A stretch of DNA of 64,000 nucleotides, taken from contig DASXYL010000065.1 of the NCBI GenBank assembly GCA_036502575.1, forward strand, positions 93,949 through 157,948, read 5' to 3'. The DNA is from DASXRA01 sp036502575 (GTDB lineage: Bacteria > Actinomycetota > Actinomycetes > Mycobacteriales > Jatrophihabitantaceae). Both the position numbers and the translations under genes were made by a program. This document shows positions 8,761-17,585 of this stretch, piece after piece (position 1 is the first letter of the stretch; the number at the start of each line of letters is the position of its first letter). The notes beneath the pieces were generated by a model. That model did no database searches, had not been told where the DNA came from, and worked only from the letters and a program-made list of their open reading frames with translations.

Positions 8761-9900
8761 TCACGGTGCGGTCAGGATCGTCACTACGCAGGCGTTGCCG
8801 TCCATGCCGGCGGCTCCGCCACCCATCGTTTCGACCAGCCCGACGTCGTGCCGGGCCACCTGCCGCGGTCCGGCGTCCCCGCGTAGTTGCCACACGATCT
8901 CGGCGAGCTGCGCCGTACCGGTCGCTCCGAGAGGATGGCCTCGCGACAGCAGGCCGCCACTGGGGTTCACCGGCTGCGCACCGGCGTGGGCGGTGTGGCC
9001 CGAAGGCGCGAGTTCTGCACCCTTGCCCACCGGCGCGATGCCCAGCGCCTCCAGCGTGACGATCTCGCCGATGGTGAAGGCGTCGTGTACCTCGAGCACG
9101 TCCACGTCGGCCGGGGTGAGACCAGCCTGGTCGAAGGCAGGTGTCGCCGCTCGGGCGACGCTGTCGAAGCCCCAGACCGATGCGGAGCGCTGGTCCCAGA
9201 GAGCACCCGAGGCCAGGACCGACGCGCGGATCGGGACGTCGCGATGCCGACTGCGCGGGACACCGATGACGGCCGCGCCGGCGCCGTCGCTCGTCGGGCA
9301 GCACTGCAGGAACGTCAGCGGCTCGGCGATCATTCGCGATGCGAGCACCTCCTCGACGGTGGGGGCGTCCCGGCGGAGCTGGGCGCGCGGGTTGTCGAGG
9401 CCGTTGCGCTTGTTCTTCACCGCGACGGCGGCGAGCTGCTCGACGGTGACGCCGTGCTGACCGAGGTATCGCTGAGCCTGCAGGGCATACAGGCCCGGCA
9501 GTGGCAGCGACGTGGCGCCCTCCGGATCGGTGGCCTCCGGGACGATCGCGCCCGAGAACAGCGTCGACATCTGGTCGACGCCGAGCACGAGTACGCGATC
9601 GAACCGGCCGAGGCGCACCGCCTCGACCGCTTCGTGGTAGGCGCTCGTCCCACTGGCGCAGGCGTTCTCGACCGTCCACATGGGAACGCCGGGCAGCCCT
9701 AGACCCCGTTGCACGCGAGTGGCCACGCCGGGCGGTCCGAACACCGAACCGACAACGATCGCGTCGATGTCATCCGGCGACACGTCGGCGTCGCGGACGG
9801 CTTCGGCCACGGCGTCCCATGCGAGCGACTCGACCCGACGATCCGGGAAGAGTCCGTAGGATGAGGTTCCGACGCCGAGAACTGCCACATCGCGGCTCAT
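8761..9900 (-). CDS. SCP-x-type thiolase
   Basis: 379-residue thiolase-superfamily protein of the lipid-transfer/SCP-x branch. Motifs: nucleophilic Cys in ENACASGTSA (about residue 83), HDAFTIGEIV, and the C-terminal LSRGHPLGATG with the catalytic His. The last Cys motif of degradative thiolases is replaced by GGGAAGMDGNACVV. The ATG at 9900 overlaps the stop of the Zn-ribbon gene by four bases; DUF35 Zn-ribbon proteins commonly pair with this thiolase branch. Probably carries out thiolytic or retro-Claisen cleavage late in the island pathway. Confidence 0.87.
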   Translation of the reverse strand: MSRDVAVLGVGTSSYGLFPDRRVESLAWDAVAEAVRDADVSPDDIDAIVVGSVFGPPGVATRVQRGLGLPGVPMWTVENACASGTSAYHEAVEAVRLGRFDRVLVLGVDQMSTLFSGAIVPEATDPEGATSLPLPGLYALQAQRYLGQHGVTVEQLAAVAVKNKRNGLDNPRAQLRRDAPTVEEVLASRMIAEPLTFLQCCPTSDGAGAAVIGVPRSRHRDVPIRASVLASGALWDQRSASVWGFDSVARAATPAFDQAGLTPADVDVLEVHDAFTIGEIVTLEALGIAPVGKGAELAPSGHTAHAGAQPVNPSGGLLSRGHPLGATGTAQLAEIVWQLRGDAGPRQVARHDVGLVETMGGGAAGMDGNACVVTILTAP

Positions 9901-10316
9901 CCGCCGTCCTCCGTCCGGGCGACGAGGTCGCCGAGATCTGTGCCGACGATCCGCACCTTCGCGTCGATGGGCAGTGCCCGGGCCTCGTCCAGGTGGACGA
10001 GCACGCGTGGCCCGTCCTCGAGGTCGACGTAGGCGAGGCCGAACGGCGGACGGCGGACGTTGACCGGAATGGCGATGACGGTCGCCGACCACACCGAGCC
10101 GGTCGGCGCGAACGTCTCGTCCCGAAGCTGCCCGTAGCACACGGGACACCAGGGCTGGCCGCGCTGCGCCGACGGGTAGCGGCACTGAACGCACCGCGAT
10201 CCGGCGATCCGGCCGTCGGCGAACTGGGGGCGGGAGTCGGCGACCGGCAGACCACCGACGGCCGCACCGGGACGGCGCTTGGTGGGCCGGCCGACGCCCA
10301 GCTCGTGCTCCGGCAT
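9897..10316 (-). CDS. Zn-ribbon OB-fold (DUF35) thiolase partner
   Basis: 139-residue protein with an N-terminal zinc ribbon (C-x2-C at CVQC and C-x2-C at CPVC, about residues 42-61) and a C-terminal OB-fold segment (GSVWSATVIAIPVN through AKVRIVGTDLG). DUF35 proteins form complexes with SCP-x-type thiolases and MaoC-type hydratases in sterol and polyketide metabolism. The ATG at 10316 overlaps the carboxyltransferase stop by one base, and the gene overlaps the thiolase by four, so the pair is coupled. Confidence 0.88.
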   Translation of the reverse strand: MPEHELGVGRPTKRRPGAAVGGLPVADSRPQFADGRIAGSRCVQCRYPSAQRGQPWCPVCYGQLRDETFAPTGSVWSATVIAIPVNVRRPPFGLAYVDLEDGPRVLVHLDEARALPIDAKVRIVGTDLGDLVARTEDGG

Positions 10317-11818
10317 CAGTGATCACCCTGCAGGGTAAGGCTGAACTCCGGTGACTGCAGGTGGACGTACGCGCCGGATGCGGTCTCGACGAGTTCGCGG
10401 ACGAAGCGCATCTCGCGCGATGTAGCGACGAAGTCACGGTTGCGTTGCGGGGTGGCGCGCATCGCCTCGATGTCACTCTCGGGCACCAGCAGGCGCAGGA
10501 TCAACTCGTCGTCGGATATCGATCCGCCGAACCGTTCGCGCAGTTCCGCCAGCGACGGCTGCGGCGGTTCCCGGTCGCGGTAGCTCTTCGCCTTGGGCAC
10601 ACTCTGGATCCGGTCGAGGACGCTTTGGTCCAGGGGGGCGACCGGCGCGCCGTAGTACCCGTTGACGTACATGAGGACCTCGTCCGGGACGACCGAATAC
10701 CGCGCGCCCGTCACGACGTTGAGGACCGCCTGCGTGCCGACGAGCTGTGAGAACGGCGTGGCCATGACCGGGTACCCGAGCTCCATGCGAATCAGCGCCA
10801 TCTCGTCAAGGACCTCCTCGAATCGCTCGGCCATGCCGCGGTCGCGTAGCTGCGCCTTGAACGTGCCGGCCATGCCGCCCGGCAGCTGGTGGCGGTACTG
10901 ATACAGGGCGAACTCCGCCGCCTGCCCGACCGGCAGGTCCTCGTACTCGGCCACCCGTTGCAGGTGCTGTTCGACCGGCGTGAAAAGGGATTCGTCAAGT
11001 TCGACATCGAAGCCCGCGTATCGCAGGTTCGCGTAAGTGACCTCGGTGGACGGCAATGAAACCCCAGCCGCGAGCGTGCGGCTGGCGGTGTGCACCCGGT
11101 CGGCGCCGGCGAGGAGTCCTTCGAGGTAGTTCATCGGTGCCAGCGCGTTGTTGCTGTGGAAGTGGATCTCGACCGGCAGCTCGCCGGCTGCCGCCTTGAT
11201 AGCCGTGACGAGCGTCCGGGTGCGTTGCGGGGTCAGCAGCCCGGCCGCGTCTTCGAGCTCGATCGCGTCGGCGCCGAGCGCGACCAGTTCGCGGGTGCGT
11301 TCGGCGTAATAGTCGTCGGTATGGAAGGGGCTGTCGGCGTAGAGGATGCACGGTACGGCGTCAGCACCCGCTGCGTGCGCCGTCTTGACCAGTCGGCCGA
11401 TCTTGTCGATGTTGAACAGCCCGTCGTAGATCCAGAAGCTGCCGATGCCGTGCGCGCACAGCCGCTGAATCCATAGGTCCATGACGCTGTCGGCGGTCAG
11501 CCCGAACGTGACGATGCCGTTGCTGCGGGTGCCGGCGCGGACCGTCGTGCGTGGCATCGCCCGGGACAGCGAGATGAGCTGCTCCCACGGATCTTCCCTG
11601 CAGTGCCGGGCGAGCACCTCGAAGATCGAGCTGCCGACCAGGTCGATCGTGTGGAAGCCGGTGCGGTCGAGCGTGTCGGCGATCGGCAGGCCCATGTCGC
11701 GTCGCATGCGCATTCCCCACCAGCTCTGCGGACCATCGCGCAGCGTCTGGTCGATTATCTGAATCTTGCGGCGGCTACCGTCGGCAGCCGTCGGCGCGCA
11801 GTCCAGGAAGCTCGTCAT
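10316..11818 (-). CDS. Biotin-dependent carboxyltransferase, PycB/5S-like
   Basis: 500-residue HMGL-like TIM-barrel protein resembling pyruvate carboxylase subunit B, oxaloacetate decarboxylase alpha and transcarboxylase 5S, without a fused biotin domain. The barrel motif is DQTLRDGPQSWWG (Asp23), EDPWEQL follows near residue 75, and the metal-site pair is EIHFHSNN (His219, His221). The lysine that is carbamylated in transcarboxylase 5S (motif IKDMAGLL) is Glu189 here (LEDAAGLL), a striking change. The gene overlaps the biotin carboxylase gene (four bases) and the Zn-ribbon gene (one base). Relatives carboxylate 2-oxo acids; the acceptor here is unknown. Confidence 0.85.
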   Translation of the reverse strand: MTSFLDCAPTAADGSRRKIQIIDQTLRDGPQSWWGMRMRRDMGLPIADTLDRTGFHTIDLVGSSIFEVLARHCREDPWEQLISLSRAMPRTTVRAGTRSNGIVTFGLTADSVMDLWIQRLCAHGIGSFWIYDGLFNIDKIGRLVKTAHAAGADAVPCILYADSPFHTDDYYAERTRELVALGADAIELEDAAGLLTPQRTRTLVTAIKAAAGELPVEIHFHSNNALAPMNYLEGLLAGADRVHTASRTLAAGVSLPSTEVTYANLRYAGFDVELDESLFTPVEQHLQRVAEYEDLPVGQAAEFALYQYRHQLPGGMAGTFKAQLRDRGMAERFEEVLDEMALIRMELGYPVMATPFSQLVGTQAVLNVVTGARYSVVPDEVLMYVNGYYGAPVAPLDQSVLDRIQSVPKAKSYRDREPPQPSLAELRERFGGSISDDELILRLLVPESDIEAMRATPQRNRDFVATSREMRFVRELVETASGAYVHLQSPEFSLTLQGDH

Positions 11819-13185
11819 GCGGCTCTCTCCAGGTATTCGGGCAGCCCGTGGTCGGCGATCCAGTCGGTGGTGACCCGCGCCGCGCGGAAGTCCGGATGGC
11901 CGATTGCGAAGGCAGCGAAGGCGGCGGTGGTCGGCACACCCTGGACCTTCAGATCGTGCAGGGCCTTGACCATGCGGTCGGACGCCTCGTCGCGGTCGGC
12001 TCCGTGGGCGATCACCTTGGCCAGCAGCGAGTCGTAGTGGGGACTGACGACGTAGCCCGGCTCGGCGTGTGTGTCGACGCGGATGCCGGGACCCTCCGGT
12101 GCCACCCATTCGGTGACCGTCCCTGGGCGGGGCATGAATCCGTCCGTGGGCGACTCGCTGGTTATCCTGACCTCGACGGCATGGCCGTTGAGCCGAACGT
12201 CGTCCTGCTTGATGTCGAGCGGATCGCCTTGCGCCGAGCGAATCTGCTGGCGCACGAGGTCGATGCCGGTGACCAGTTCGGTCACCGGGTGCTCGACCTG
12301 GATGCGGGCGTTGAATTCGAGGAAGGCGTAGTCGCCGCGGTCGGTGTCGTAGATGAACTCGACGGTGCCGGCGCTGTCGAGCCCGATGGCGCGGGCGAAT
12401 ACGAGCCCGCTCGCCCGGATGGCTTGTCTGGTCGCGTCGTCCAGACCAGGGGCCGGGCTCTCCTCAATTACCTTCTGGTGGCGCCGCTGCAGGGTGCAGT
12501 CGCGCTCACCGAGCTGGACGAGATTGCCGTGCCGGTCGCCCAGGACCTGCACCTCGACGTGTCGCGCGCGCCGGACGAACCGCTCGACGTACAGCCGCCC
12601 GTCGCCGAACGCGGATTGCGACTCGGCGGCCGCACCGGCGAATCGGGCGCGCAGCTGCATGGCGTCCTGGACCATTGACATTCCGCGGCCACCACCGCCG
12701 GCGGCAGCCTTGATCAGGACGGGGTAGCCGAGCTGTCCGGCGGCCGCGACCGCGTCGTCGACGCCAGCCAGGATCGGCGAGCCGGACAGCACCGGGATTC
12801 CCGCGGCGCTGGCAATCTCGCGGGCACGTGCCTTGTCGCCGGCCTCGGCGACCACTGCGGGTTTGGGCCCGATGAATGTCAGACCGTTGTCGACGCAAGC
12901 CTGCGCGAACTGCGGGTTCTCCGAGAGGAAGCCGTAGCCGGGGTGCACCGCGTCGCAGTCGCAGCCCAGCGCGGCCGACAAGACCGACGGGATGTGCAGG
13001 TAGCTCGCGGTTGCGGGGGGCGGCCCGATGCATACCGCCCGATCGGCCATCGTCGTCGCCCGGCCTTCGCGGTCGGCGGTGGAGAAAGCGACGACGGTCT
13101 CGATGCCCATCGCCCGGCAGGTCCGGATTACTCGCACGGCGATCTCGCCGCGGTTCGCGACGAGCACCCGGCGGATGTCAGGCAT
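11815..13185 (-). CDS. Biotin carboxylase subunit
   Basis: 456-residue ATP-grasp biotin carboxylase that carboxylates biotin on its carrier using ATP and bicarbonate. Motifs: N-terminal VLVANRGEIAVRVIRTC, HPGYGFLSEN, the glycine-rich KAAAGGGGRGMS lid, the biotin-binding EERDC-like GERDCTLQRRHQK, and LEFNARIQVEHPVTE with the catalytic Arg. The gene overlaps the BCCP gene by eight bases and the carboxyltransferase by four. The three genes form a complete split biotin carboxylase, distinct from the acyl-CoA carboxylases with AccD-type subunits. Confidence 0.93.
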   Translation of the reverse strand: MPDIRRVLVANRGEIAVRVIRTCRAMGIETVVAFSTADREGRATTMADRAVCIGPPPATASYLHIPSVLSAALGCDCDAVHPGYGFLSENPQFAQACVDNGLTFIGPKPAVVAEAGDKARAREIASAAGIPVLSGSPILAGVDDAVAAAGQLGYPVLIKAAAGGGGRGMSMVQDAMQLRARFAGAAAESQSAFGDGRLYVERFVRRARHVEVQVLGDRHGNLVQLGERDCTLQRRHQKVIEESPAPGLDDATRQAIRASGLVFARAIGLDSAGTVEFIYDTDRGDYAFLEFNARIQVEHPVTELVTGIDLVRQQIRSAQGDPLDIKQDDVRLNGHAVEVRITSESPTDGFMPRPGTVTEWVAPEGPGIRVDTHAEPGYVVSPHYDSLLAKVIAHGADRDEASDRMVKALHDLKVQGVPTTAAFAAFAIGHPDFRAARVTTDWIADHGLPEYLERAA

Positions 13186-13678
13186 CGGCCGGCTCGATCA
13201 AGAACAGCACCTGGTCGAACTCGACCATCTGGGCGTTGGCGACGCAGACCTTGACCACCGTGCCCGCGCACGGTGCGCTGATGTGGTTCATCAGCTTCAT
13301 CACCTCGACGATGCCGAGCTGCTGGTCGGCCTCGATGGTTTGGCCGACCTCGACGAACGGCGGCTCGCCTGGGCTCGGCGCCACCCAGAACGCCCCGACC
13401 GCCGGCGAGCGGACGTCGACGTACTTGCCGGGTACCGGCTCAGGATCGCCGGACAGCTGCTCCGGCGCCTCGACCACCGTCATAGGACCTGCCGCCGCGG
13501 GCGCCGGCGCCGTCTCCGCAATCGCGACGGAGGACGGAGGAGCTGCCCGCGTGACCGGCGCCCCGTCCCGGCCGAGCACGAGATGCGTGCCCCCGATGTC
13601 GAGTTCGAGGCTCACCCAGCGCGATTCGGTGAACGTCCGGACGAGCTCCTTGATCTCCCCCAGCGTCACGTCGCTCAT
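13178..13678 (-). CDS. Biotin carboxyl carrier protein
   Basis: 166-residue AccB-like carrier. An N-terminal helical segment (1-40) and a Pro/Ala-rich linker (45-80) lead to a biotinyl domain (85-164) with the site EVMKLMN; Lys128 is the predicted biotin acceptor (Val replaces the usual Ala of EAMK). It ends in the typical VEFDQVLFLIEP strand. The ATG at 13678 overlaps the PPDK-like gene stop by four bases. It shuttles carboxybiotin between the biotin carboxylase and the PycB-like subunit. Confidence 0.92.
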   Translation of the reverse strand: MSDVTLGEIKELVRTFTESRWVSLELDIGGTHLVLGRDGAPVTRAAPPSSVAIAETAPAPAAAGPMTVVEAPEQLSGDPEPVPGKYVDVRSPAVGAFWVAPSPGEPPFVEVGQTIEADQQLGIVEVMKLMNHISAPCAGTVVKVCVANAQMVEFDQVLFLIEPADA

Positions 13679-15405
13679 GTCGCCGCTGCCAAGGCCGCGA
13701 GCAGGACCGGCAGCGCATGCGGCGTGACGATCGTGTGGACGCCCGCGGCGACTGCAGCGACCACCCCGGCATCCGTGCCGAAGTAGGCCCCGGCCACCGC
13801 CTCCGTACCAGGAGGTATGGACGGCTCCCGCTCGCCCAGCTCGAGGCCCGGAAGGAGGTCGGCGTCAAACAGGGGCCCCGGGGCGTGCGCCAAAACCGTC
13901 ACCGACGCCCGCGCGCGCGCCCACGCGGTGAGCGTGCGCAGGTCCGGGTCGTCGTCCTCGGTGACGGCATTCGTGGCCAGTGCGCCGTCGTAGACCTTGC
14001 CGCCAATCGCGTCCACCGTGACGACGCGGCCCACCATTCGGCTCATCGCTCCGTCACCGCACCCGACGACGCAGGGCGTGTCCAGCGCACGGGTCACCAC
14101 CGCAGCGTGCGACGTCGATCCGCCGTGCTCGGTGACCACCGCCGCAGCCGCGATCATGCCGTGCACGTCCTCGGGACTCGTGGTGTGGCGGACGAGGATC
14201 GCTCCCGGCATCTGCGCGGCCTCCTCCGGTGTCGCCACCGCGAGCCCGGTCGCGACGCCGGGACTGGCCGCGACACCTTCTGCCAGCACCCGCGCGCCGA
14301 CCACGTCGGCGATCGTGGGACGCAGCAACGCTCGGACCTGATCCGCCGTAACCCGGCCCAGCGCTTCGTCGGCGGAGATGACGCCTTCGCGTTCGAGCTC
14401 CACCGCGATCCGGGCGGCGGCTCGGGCGGTGCGCTTCGCCGGACGGGATTGCAGCAGGTACAGCACGCCCTGTTGGACGGTGAATTCGATGTCCTGGGCG
14501 TCGCGGCCGTCCGCGTCCAGCTTCTCGGCAGCCGCCAGTAACTCAACGTGCACCTCGGGCGCCCGCTTGCCGAGGCAGGCTAGCGGCTGCGGCGTGATCC
14601 GCCCGGAGACGACGTCCTCGCCCTGGCCGTGCGGCAGATATTCGCCATAGGGCTCGCGCCGTCCGGTGACCGGGTTGCGGCTGAACACCACGCCGGTCCC
14701 GGACGCGTCGTCGAGGTTGCCGAAGACCATTGCCTGCACGGTCACCGCGGTGCCGAGATCTTGCTGGATGCCGTGGTGCTCGCGATAGGCGATCGCTCGT
14801 CGCGACCGGCTCGACGCGAACACCGCCGCCACCGCCGCGTCCAGCTGCTGCCACGGATCGGCCGGTACGTCCGCACCCGCATCGGCGTGCACCGCAGCGC
14901 GCACCGCCTCGGTCGAGTCGATGTCGTCGAGCTCGTCGAGGCAGCCGAGCACGAGGCGTCCGTAGAAGACGCAAAACCGACGATGCACGTCCGCCGCAAA
15001 CTCCGGCGAGCCGGTCTCGTCGGCCAGGGCACGCTCGACATCGGCGTTCATGCCTAGGTTGAGGATCGTGTCCATCATCCCGGGCATGCTCACTGCCGCG
15101 CCCGATCGCACCGAGACGAGCAGCGGCCGAGCGGCGCCGCCTAACGTTCGGCCCAGCTCTGCTTCGAGGACGCTGACGCCGGACCGCAGTTCGTCCGCGA
15201 GACCGTCGGGCAGACCACCCGATCCGTCGAAGTAGGCGCTACACGCTTCGGTGGTCACGACGAACGCCGGCGGCACCCGCAGGCCGAGTGACCGCATCCG
15301 CCACAGGCTCCACGCCTTGCCGCCGACCAGCTCGCGGCTCGGCGAGGCGATGCGGTCATCGGGCACGACAAGCCACCGGAACGGCGCGGTCTGCACGGTG
15401 CTCAT
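13675..15405 (-). CDS. PPDK-like ATP-grasp/phosphohistidine protein lacking PEP barrel
   Basis: 576 residues, against about 870-900 for pyruvate phosphate dikinase. The ATP-binding domain matches PPDK closely: VRSGAAVSMPGMMDTILNLG (about 99-118), FSRNPVTG, QGEDVVSG and QDIEFTVQQGVLYLLQSRP (304-322). The phosphohistidine domain has EHGGSTSHAAVVTR with His433. After residue 485 only some 90 residues remain, so the PEP/pyruvate-binding barrel is absent. It can plausibly autophosphorylate from ATP but has no PEP site, so its phosphoryl acceptor must be something else. The ATG at 15405 overlaps the previous stop by four bases. Three separate swivel-domain proteins are encoded in the same island. 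Confidence 0.85.
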   Translation of the reverse strand: MSTVQTAPFRWLVVPDDRIASPSRELVGGKAWSLWRMRSLGLRVPPAFVVTTEACSAYFDGSGGLPDGLADELRSGVSVLEAELGRTLGGAARPLLVSVRSGAAVSMPGMMDTILNLGMNADVERALADETGSPEFAADVHRRFCVFYGRLVLGCLDELDDIDSTEAVRAAVHADAGADVPADPWQQLDAAVAAVFASSRSRRAIAYREHHGIQQDLGTAVTVQAMVFGNLDDASGTGVVFSRNPVTGRREPYGEYLPHGQGEDVVSGRITPQPLACLGKRAPEVHVELLAAAEKLDADGRDAQDIEFTVQQGVLYLLQSRPAKRTARAAARIAVELEREGVISADEALGRVTADQVRALLRPTIADVVGARVLAEGVAASPGVATGLAVATPEEAAQMPGAILVRHTTSPEDVHGMIAAAAVVTEHGGSTSHAAVVTRALDTPCVVGCGDGAMSRMVGRVVTVDAIGGKVYDGALATNAVTEDDDPDLRTLTAWARARASVTVLAHAPGPLFDADLLPGLELGEREPSIPPGTEAVAGAYFGTDAGVVAAVAAGVHTIVTPHALPVLLAALAAAT

Positions 15406-16010
15406 TCGGGACGCTCCCGGCCCATCACACGCAACAGGTGCTCGTGCATCTGGAACCAGACCGTGTGGAAGGAGTCGACACGCACTCCGCTGACGTAGTC
15501 GGTCTCGCCACTCTCGGCGCGCGTTAGCGCGGCGCCGACGCGCGCGAGGAACCGGCCCACATAGGGCTCCCGATCGACCAGCGGCTGCAGCACGCGGTGC
15601 GCCTTCTCGTGTGCGCCGCCCAGTCGGTCGATGATCTTCGCGTCGTAGTCGGCATCGGCATGATGGTTCGGCGCGCGGTCGCCGTTCACGTCGATCGTCT
15701 GCCAGTCGGTCATCAACGTCAGCACGCGCTTGTTGACGCCTGCTTCGAACTGCTCGATCGCGTCGACCAGCGCTTGGTCTGAGCGCTGATCGGCGAACCA
15801 CGCGGGGTACGCCGCATCCAGAACGTCCCGCCCGGCCGGAGTGATCATGTACGAGCCGCGGGCCGCCGCCACCGCTGCGACGGCGATGCCCTTCTCGAGG
15901 GCTGCCTTGATGTCGTCGGCATCCTGCTCGATGATCGCGGCGAGCTGATCGGCGTCGGCCAGCTGCCGCAAGGTCAGCGTGTGCAGCGTGAGCAGGTACG
16001 GGTCAGACAT
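15402..16010 (-). CDS. Uncharacterised protein with winged-helix-like N-terminus
   Basis: 202 residues. Residues 10-65 look like a winged-helix or MarR-like fold (LRQLADADQLAAIIEQ, then GSYMITPAGRDVL), and the rest is helical and acidic with several His and Trp residues (FHTVWFQMHEHLL near the end). I recognise no enzyme motif. It overlaps the acyl-CoA ligase gene by eight bases and the PPDK-like gene by four, so it is made together with the PPDK-like protein. It may be a helper or a substrate-recognition subunit of that protein rather than a DNA-binding regulator, but this is inference. Confidence 0.7.
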   Translation of the reverse strand: MSDPYLLTLHTLTLRQLADADQLAAIIEQDADDIKAALEKGIAVAAVAAARGSYMITPAGRDVLDAAYPAWFADQRSDQALVDAIEQFEAGVNKRVLTLMTDWQTIDVNGDRAPNHHADADYDAKIIDRLGGAHEKAHRVLQPLVDREPYVGRFLARVGAALTRAESGETDYVSGVRVDSFHTVWFQMHEHLLRVMGRERPE

Positions 16011-17490
16011 GCGCGTTCTCCTTCGCGATCCGGTCCGCGATCCGGTCGCGCACCTCCCGGCGCAGGGACTTGCCGACCGGACTCTTGGGCAGCTCGGTCC
16101 AGATCTCGATGTCCCGCGGCCGCTTGAAGCCAGCCAGCCGGCCGGCGCAATGCGCGAGGATCTCCTCGCCGGTTACGTCCCGGCGTAGCACAACGGCGGC
16201 CGTGACCCGCTCGCCCCACTTCTCGTCGGGCAGGCCGACCACGGCAGCTTCACGCACCGCCGGATGTGAGAGCAGGACGTCCTCCACTTCGCGCGGATAG
16301 ACGTTGAAGCCGCCACTGATGATCACGTCGTGGCGGCGGTCGAGCAGGTAGAGGTAACCGTCGTCGTCGCGCTGACCGATGTCGCCGGTGTGCAGCCAGC
16401 CGTCCAGCTCGATCGTCTCCGCCGTCGCCTCCGGCCGGCGCCAGTAGCGGTTCATCGTGTGCGGCCCGCGGGTGAGCACCTCGCCCACTCCACCCGGCTC
16501 CAATGAGATGCCGTCCGCGTCGCGCACATCGACCTCGACGAACGTGTACGGCTTGCCCGCCGACGTGAGCCGGGCCGGCGTGTGCTCCCACGGCTGCAGG
16601 CAGGTGATTGCGAGCGGCGCCTCGGCCTGGCCGTACAGCTGCGCAAACACGGGTCCGAGCACGTCCAGGCCGCGTTGTAGCAGGGAGGTCGCGATCGGGG
16701 CGCCGCCGTAGCAGAGCCGTTCGAGCCCGAGCTTCGCCGACGGTGTCGATGAGTCCTCGAGGAGCATCGAGATCATCGTCGGGACCATGAACGTGCTCGT
16801 GGCGGAGTGCCGCTCCGCTGCCTCGAGGAACGCCTGCGGCGAGAACTTCTCGACGATGACGTTGGCCGCGCCCTTAACGAGGTGCGGAAGGAAGAACGCG
16901 CCGCTGCCGTGGGTGATCGGCGCCGCGTGCAGCATCACCGAGTCCGGGCGAAGGTTCGGCAGCAGGTCGACGAGGAAGTTGCCGACCTCGGCCAGCTCGC
17001 TGCGCGTGGTGAGTACGACGGCTTTCGGCTTGCCGGTCGTGCCGCCGGTGTAGGCCAGCCGCAACGGGGCGTCTTGGACGCGCGGCACGTCGCACGGCGT
17101 GGCCGGCGCCTTCTCGATCAGGGCTTGCAGGTCGTGTGCCGCGATAGCGATCTCGACGTCCGCCGGCGGATCCCCGATGTACACCAGGCCGCGCGACTGC
17201 GAATCCTCGATCTTGTAGGCGTGTTCGTGCAGCGTCTCCCGGACGTTGAGCGGAACCCGCACCAGGCCGGCCTTGGCCAGTGCGTAGTACACGACCACTC
17301 CGTCGACGCCGTTCGGCATGAGTACCGAAACCCGATCGCCGGCGTCGAATCCGAGGGCCCGCAGGGCGTTCCCGAGCCGGTCGGTCAGCTCGTCGAACTC
17401 GGCGAAGCTCACCACGCGGTCGGCGGCGATCAGCGCGGGGGCCGCACCGTAGTGGTGGCCGGCACGCCGGATCAGGTCTGCTATCTGCAC
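16003..17490 (-). CDS. Acyl-CoA ligase (AMP-forming)
   Basis: 495-residue member of the ANL adenylate-forming family, making an acyl-CoA from a carboxylic acid, ATP and CoA. Motifs: P-loop YTGGTTGKPKAVV, the A5 motif YGQAEAP, GWLHTGDIG, DVIISGGFNVYPREVE, and the C-terminal catalytic Lys in SPVGKSLRR. I chose the GTG at 17490, with GAGGAG five bases upstream; in-frame codons further up lack support. It is 95 bases downstream of the swivel-partner gene and overlaps the next gene. Unlike the ligase at 25526-26863 it is complete. Confidence 0.88.
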   Translation of the reverse strand: MQIADLIRRAGHHYGAAPALIAADRVVSFAEFDELTDRLGNALRALGFDAGDRVSVLMPNGVDGVVVYYALAKAGLVRVPLNVRETLHEHAYKIEDSQSRGLVYIGDPPADVEIAIAAHDLQALIEKAPATPCDVPRVQDAPLRLAYTGGTTGKPKAVVLTTRSELAEVGNFLVDLLPNLRPDSVMLHAAPITHGSGAFFLPHLVKGAANVIVEKFSPQAFLEAAERHSATSTFMVPTMISMLLEDSSTPSAKLGLERLCYGGAPIATSLLQRGLDVLGPVFAQLYGQAEAPLAITCLQPWEHTPARLTSAGKPYTFVEVDVRDADGISLEPGGVGEVLTRGPHTMNRYWRRPEATAETIELDGWLHTGDIGQRDDDGYLYLLDRRHDVIISGGFNVYPREVEDVLLSHPAVREAAVVGLPDEKWGERVTAAVVLRRDVTGEEILAHCAGRLAGFKRPRDIEIWTELPKSPVGKSLRREVRDRIADRIAKENAHV

Positions 17491-17585
17491 GACAGCTCCT
17501 CTTGCGTGGCTGCGATGTCCGACCATGACGCTATGCAGCACCGGCCGTTCGGCGCTGTCCACGAAGGGGGGCAACCGGCGGGGGC

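Noticed and set aside
10316..11818. HMG-CoA lyase or isopropylmalate synthase
   Set aside because: EDPWEQL, the H-x-H context and the coupled BCCP and biotin carboxylase genes identify a PycB/5S-type carboxyltransferase.
13675..15405. Normal pyruvate phosphate dikinase
   Set aside because: The PEP/pyruvate-binding barrel is missing.
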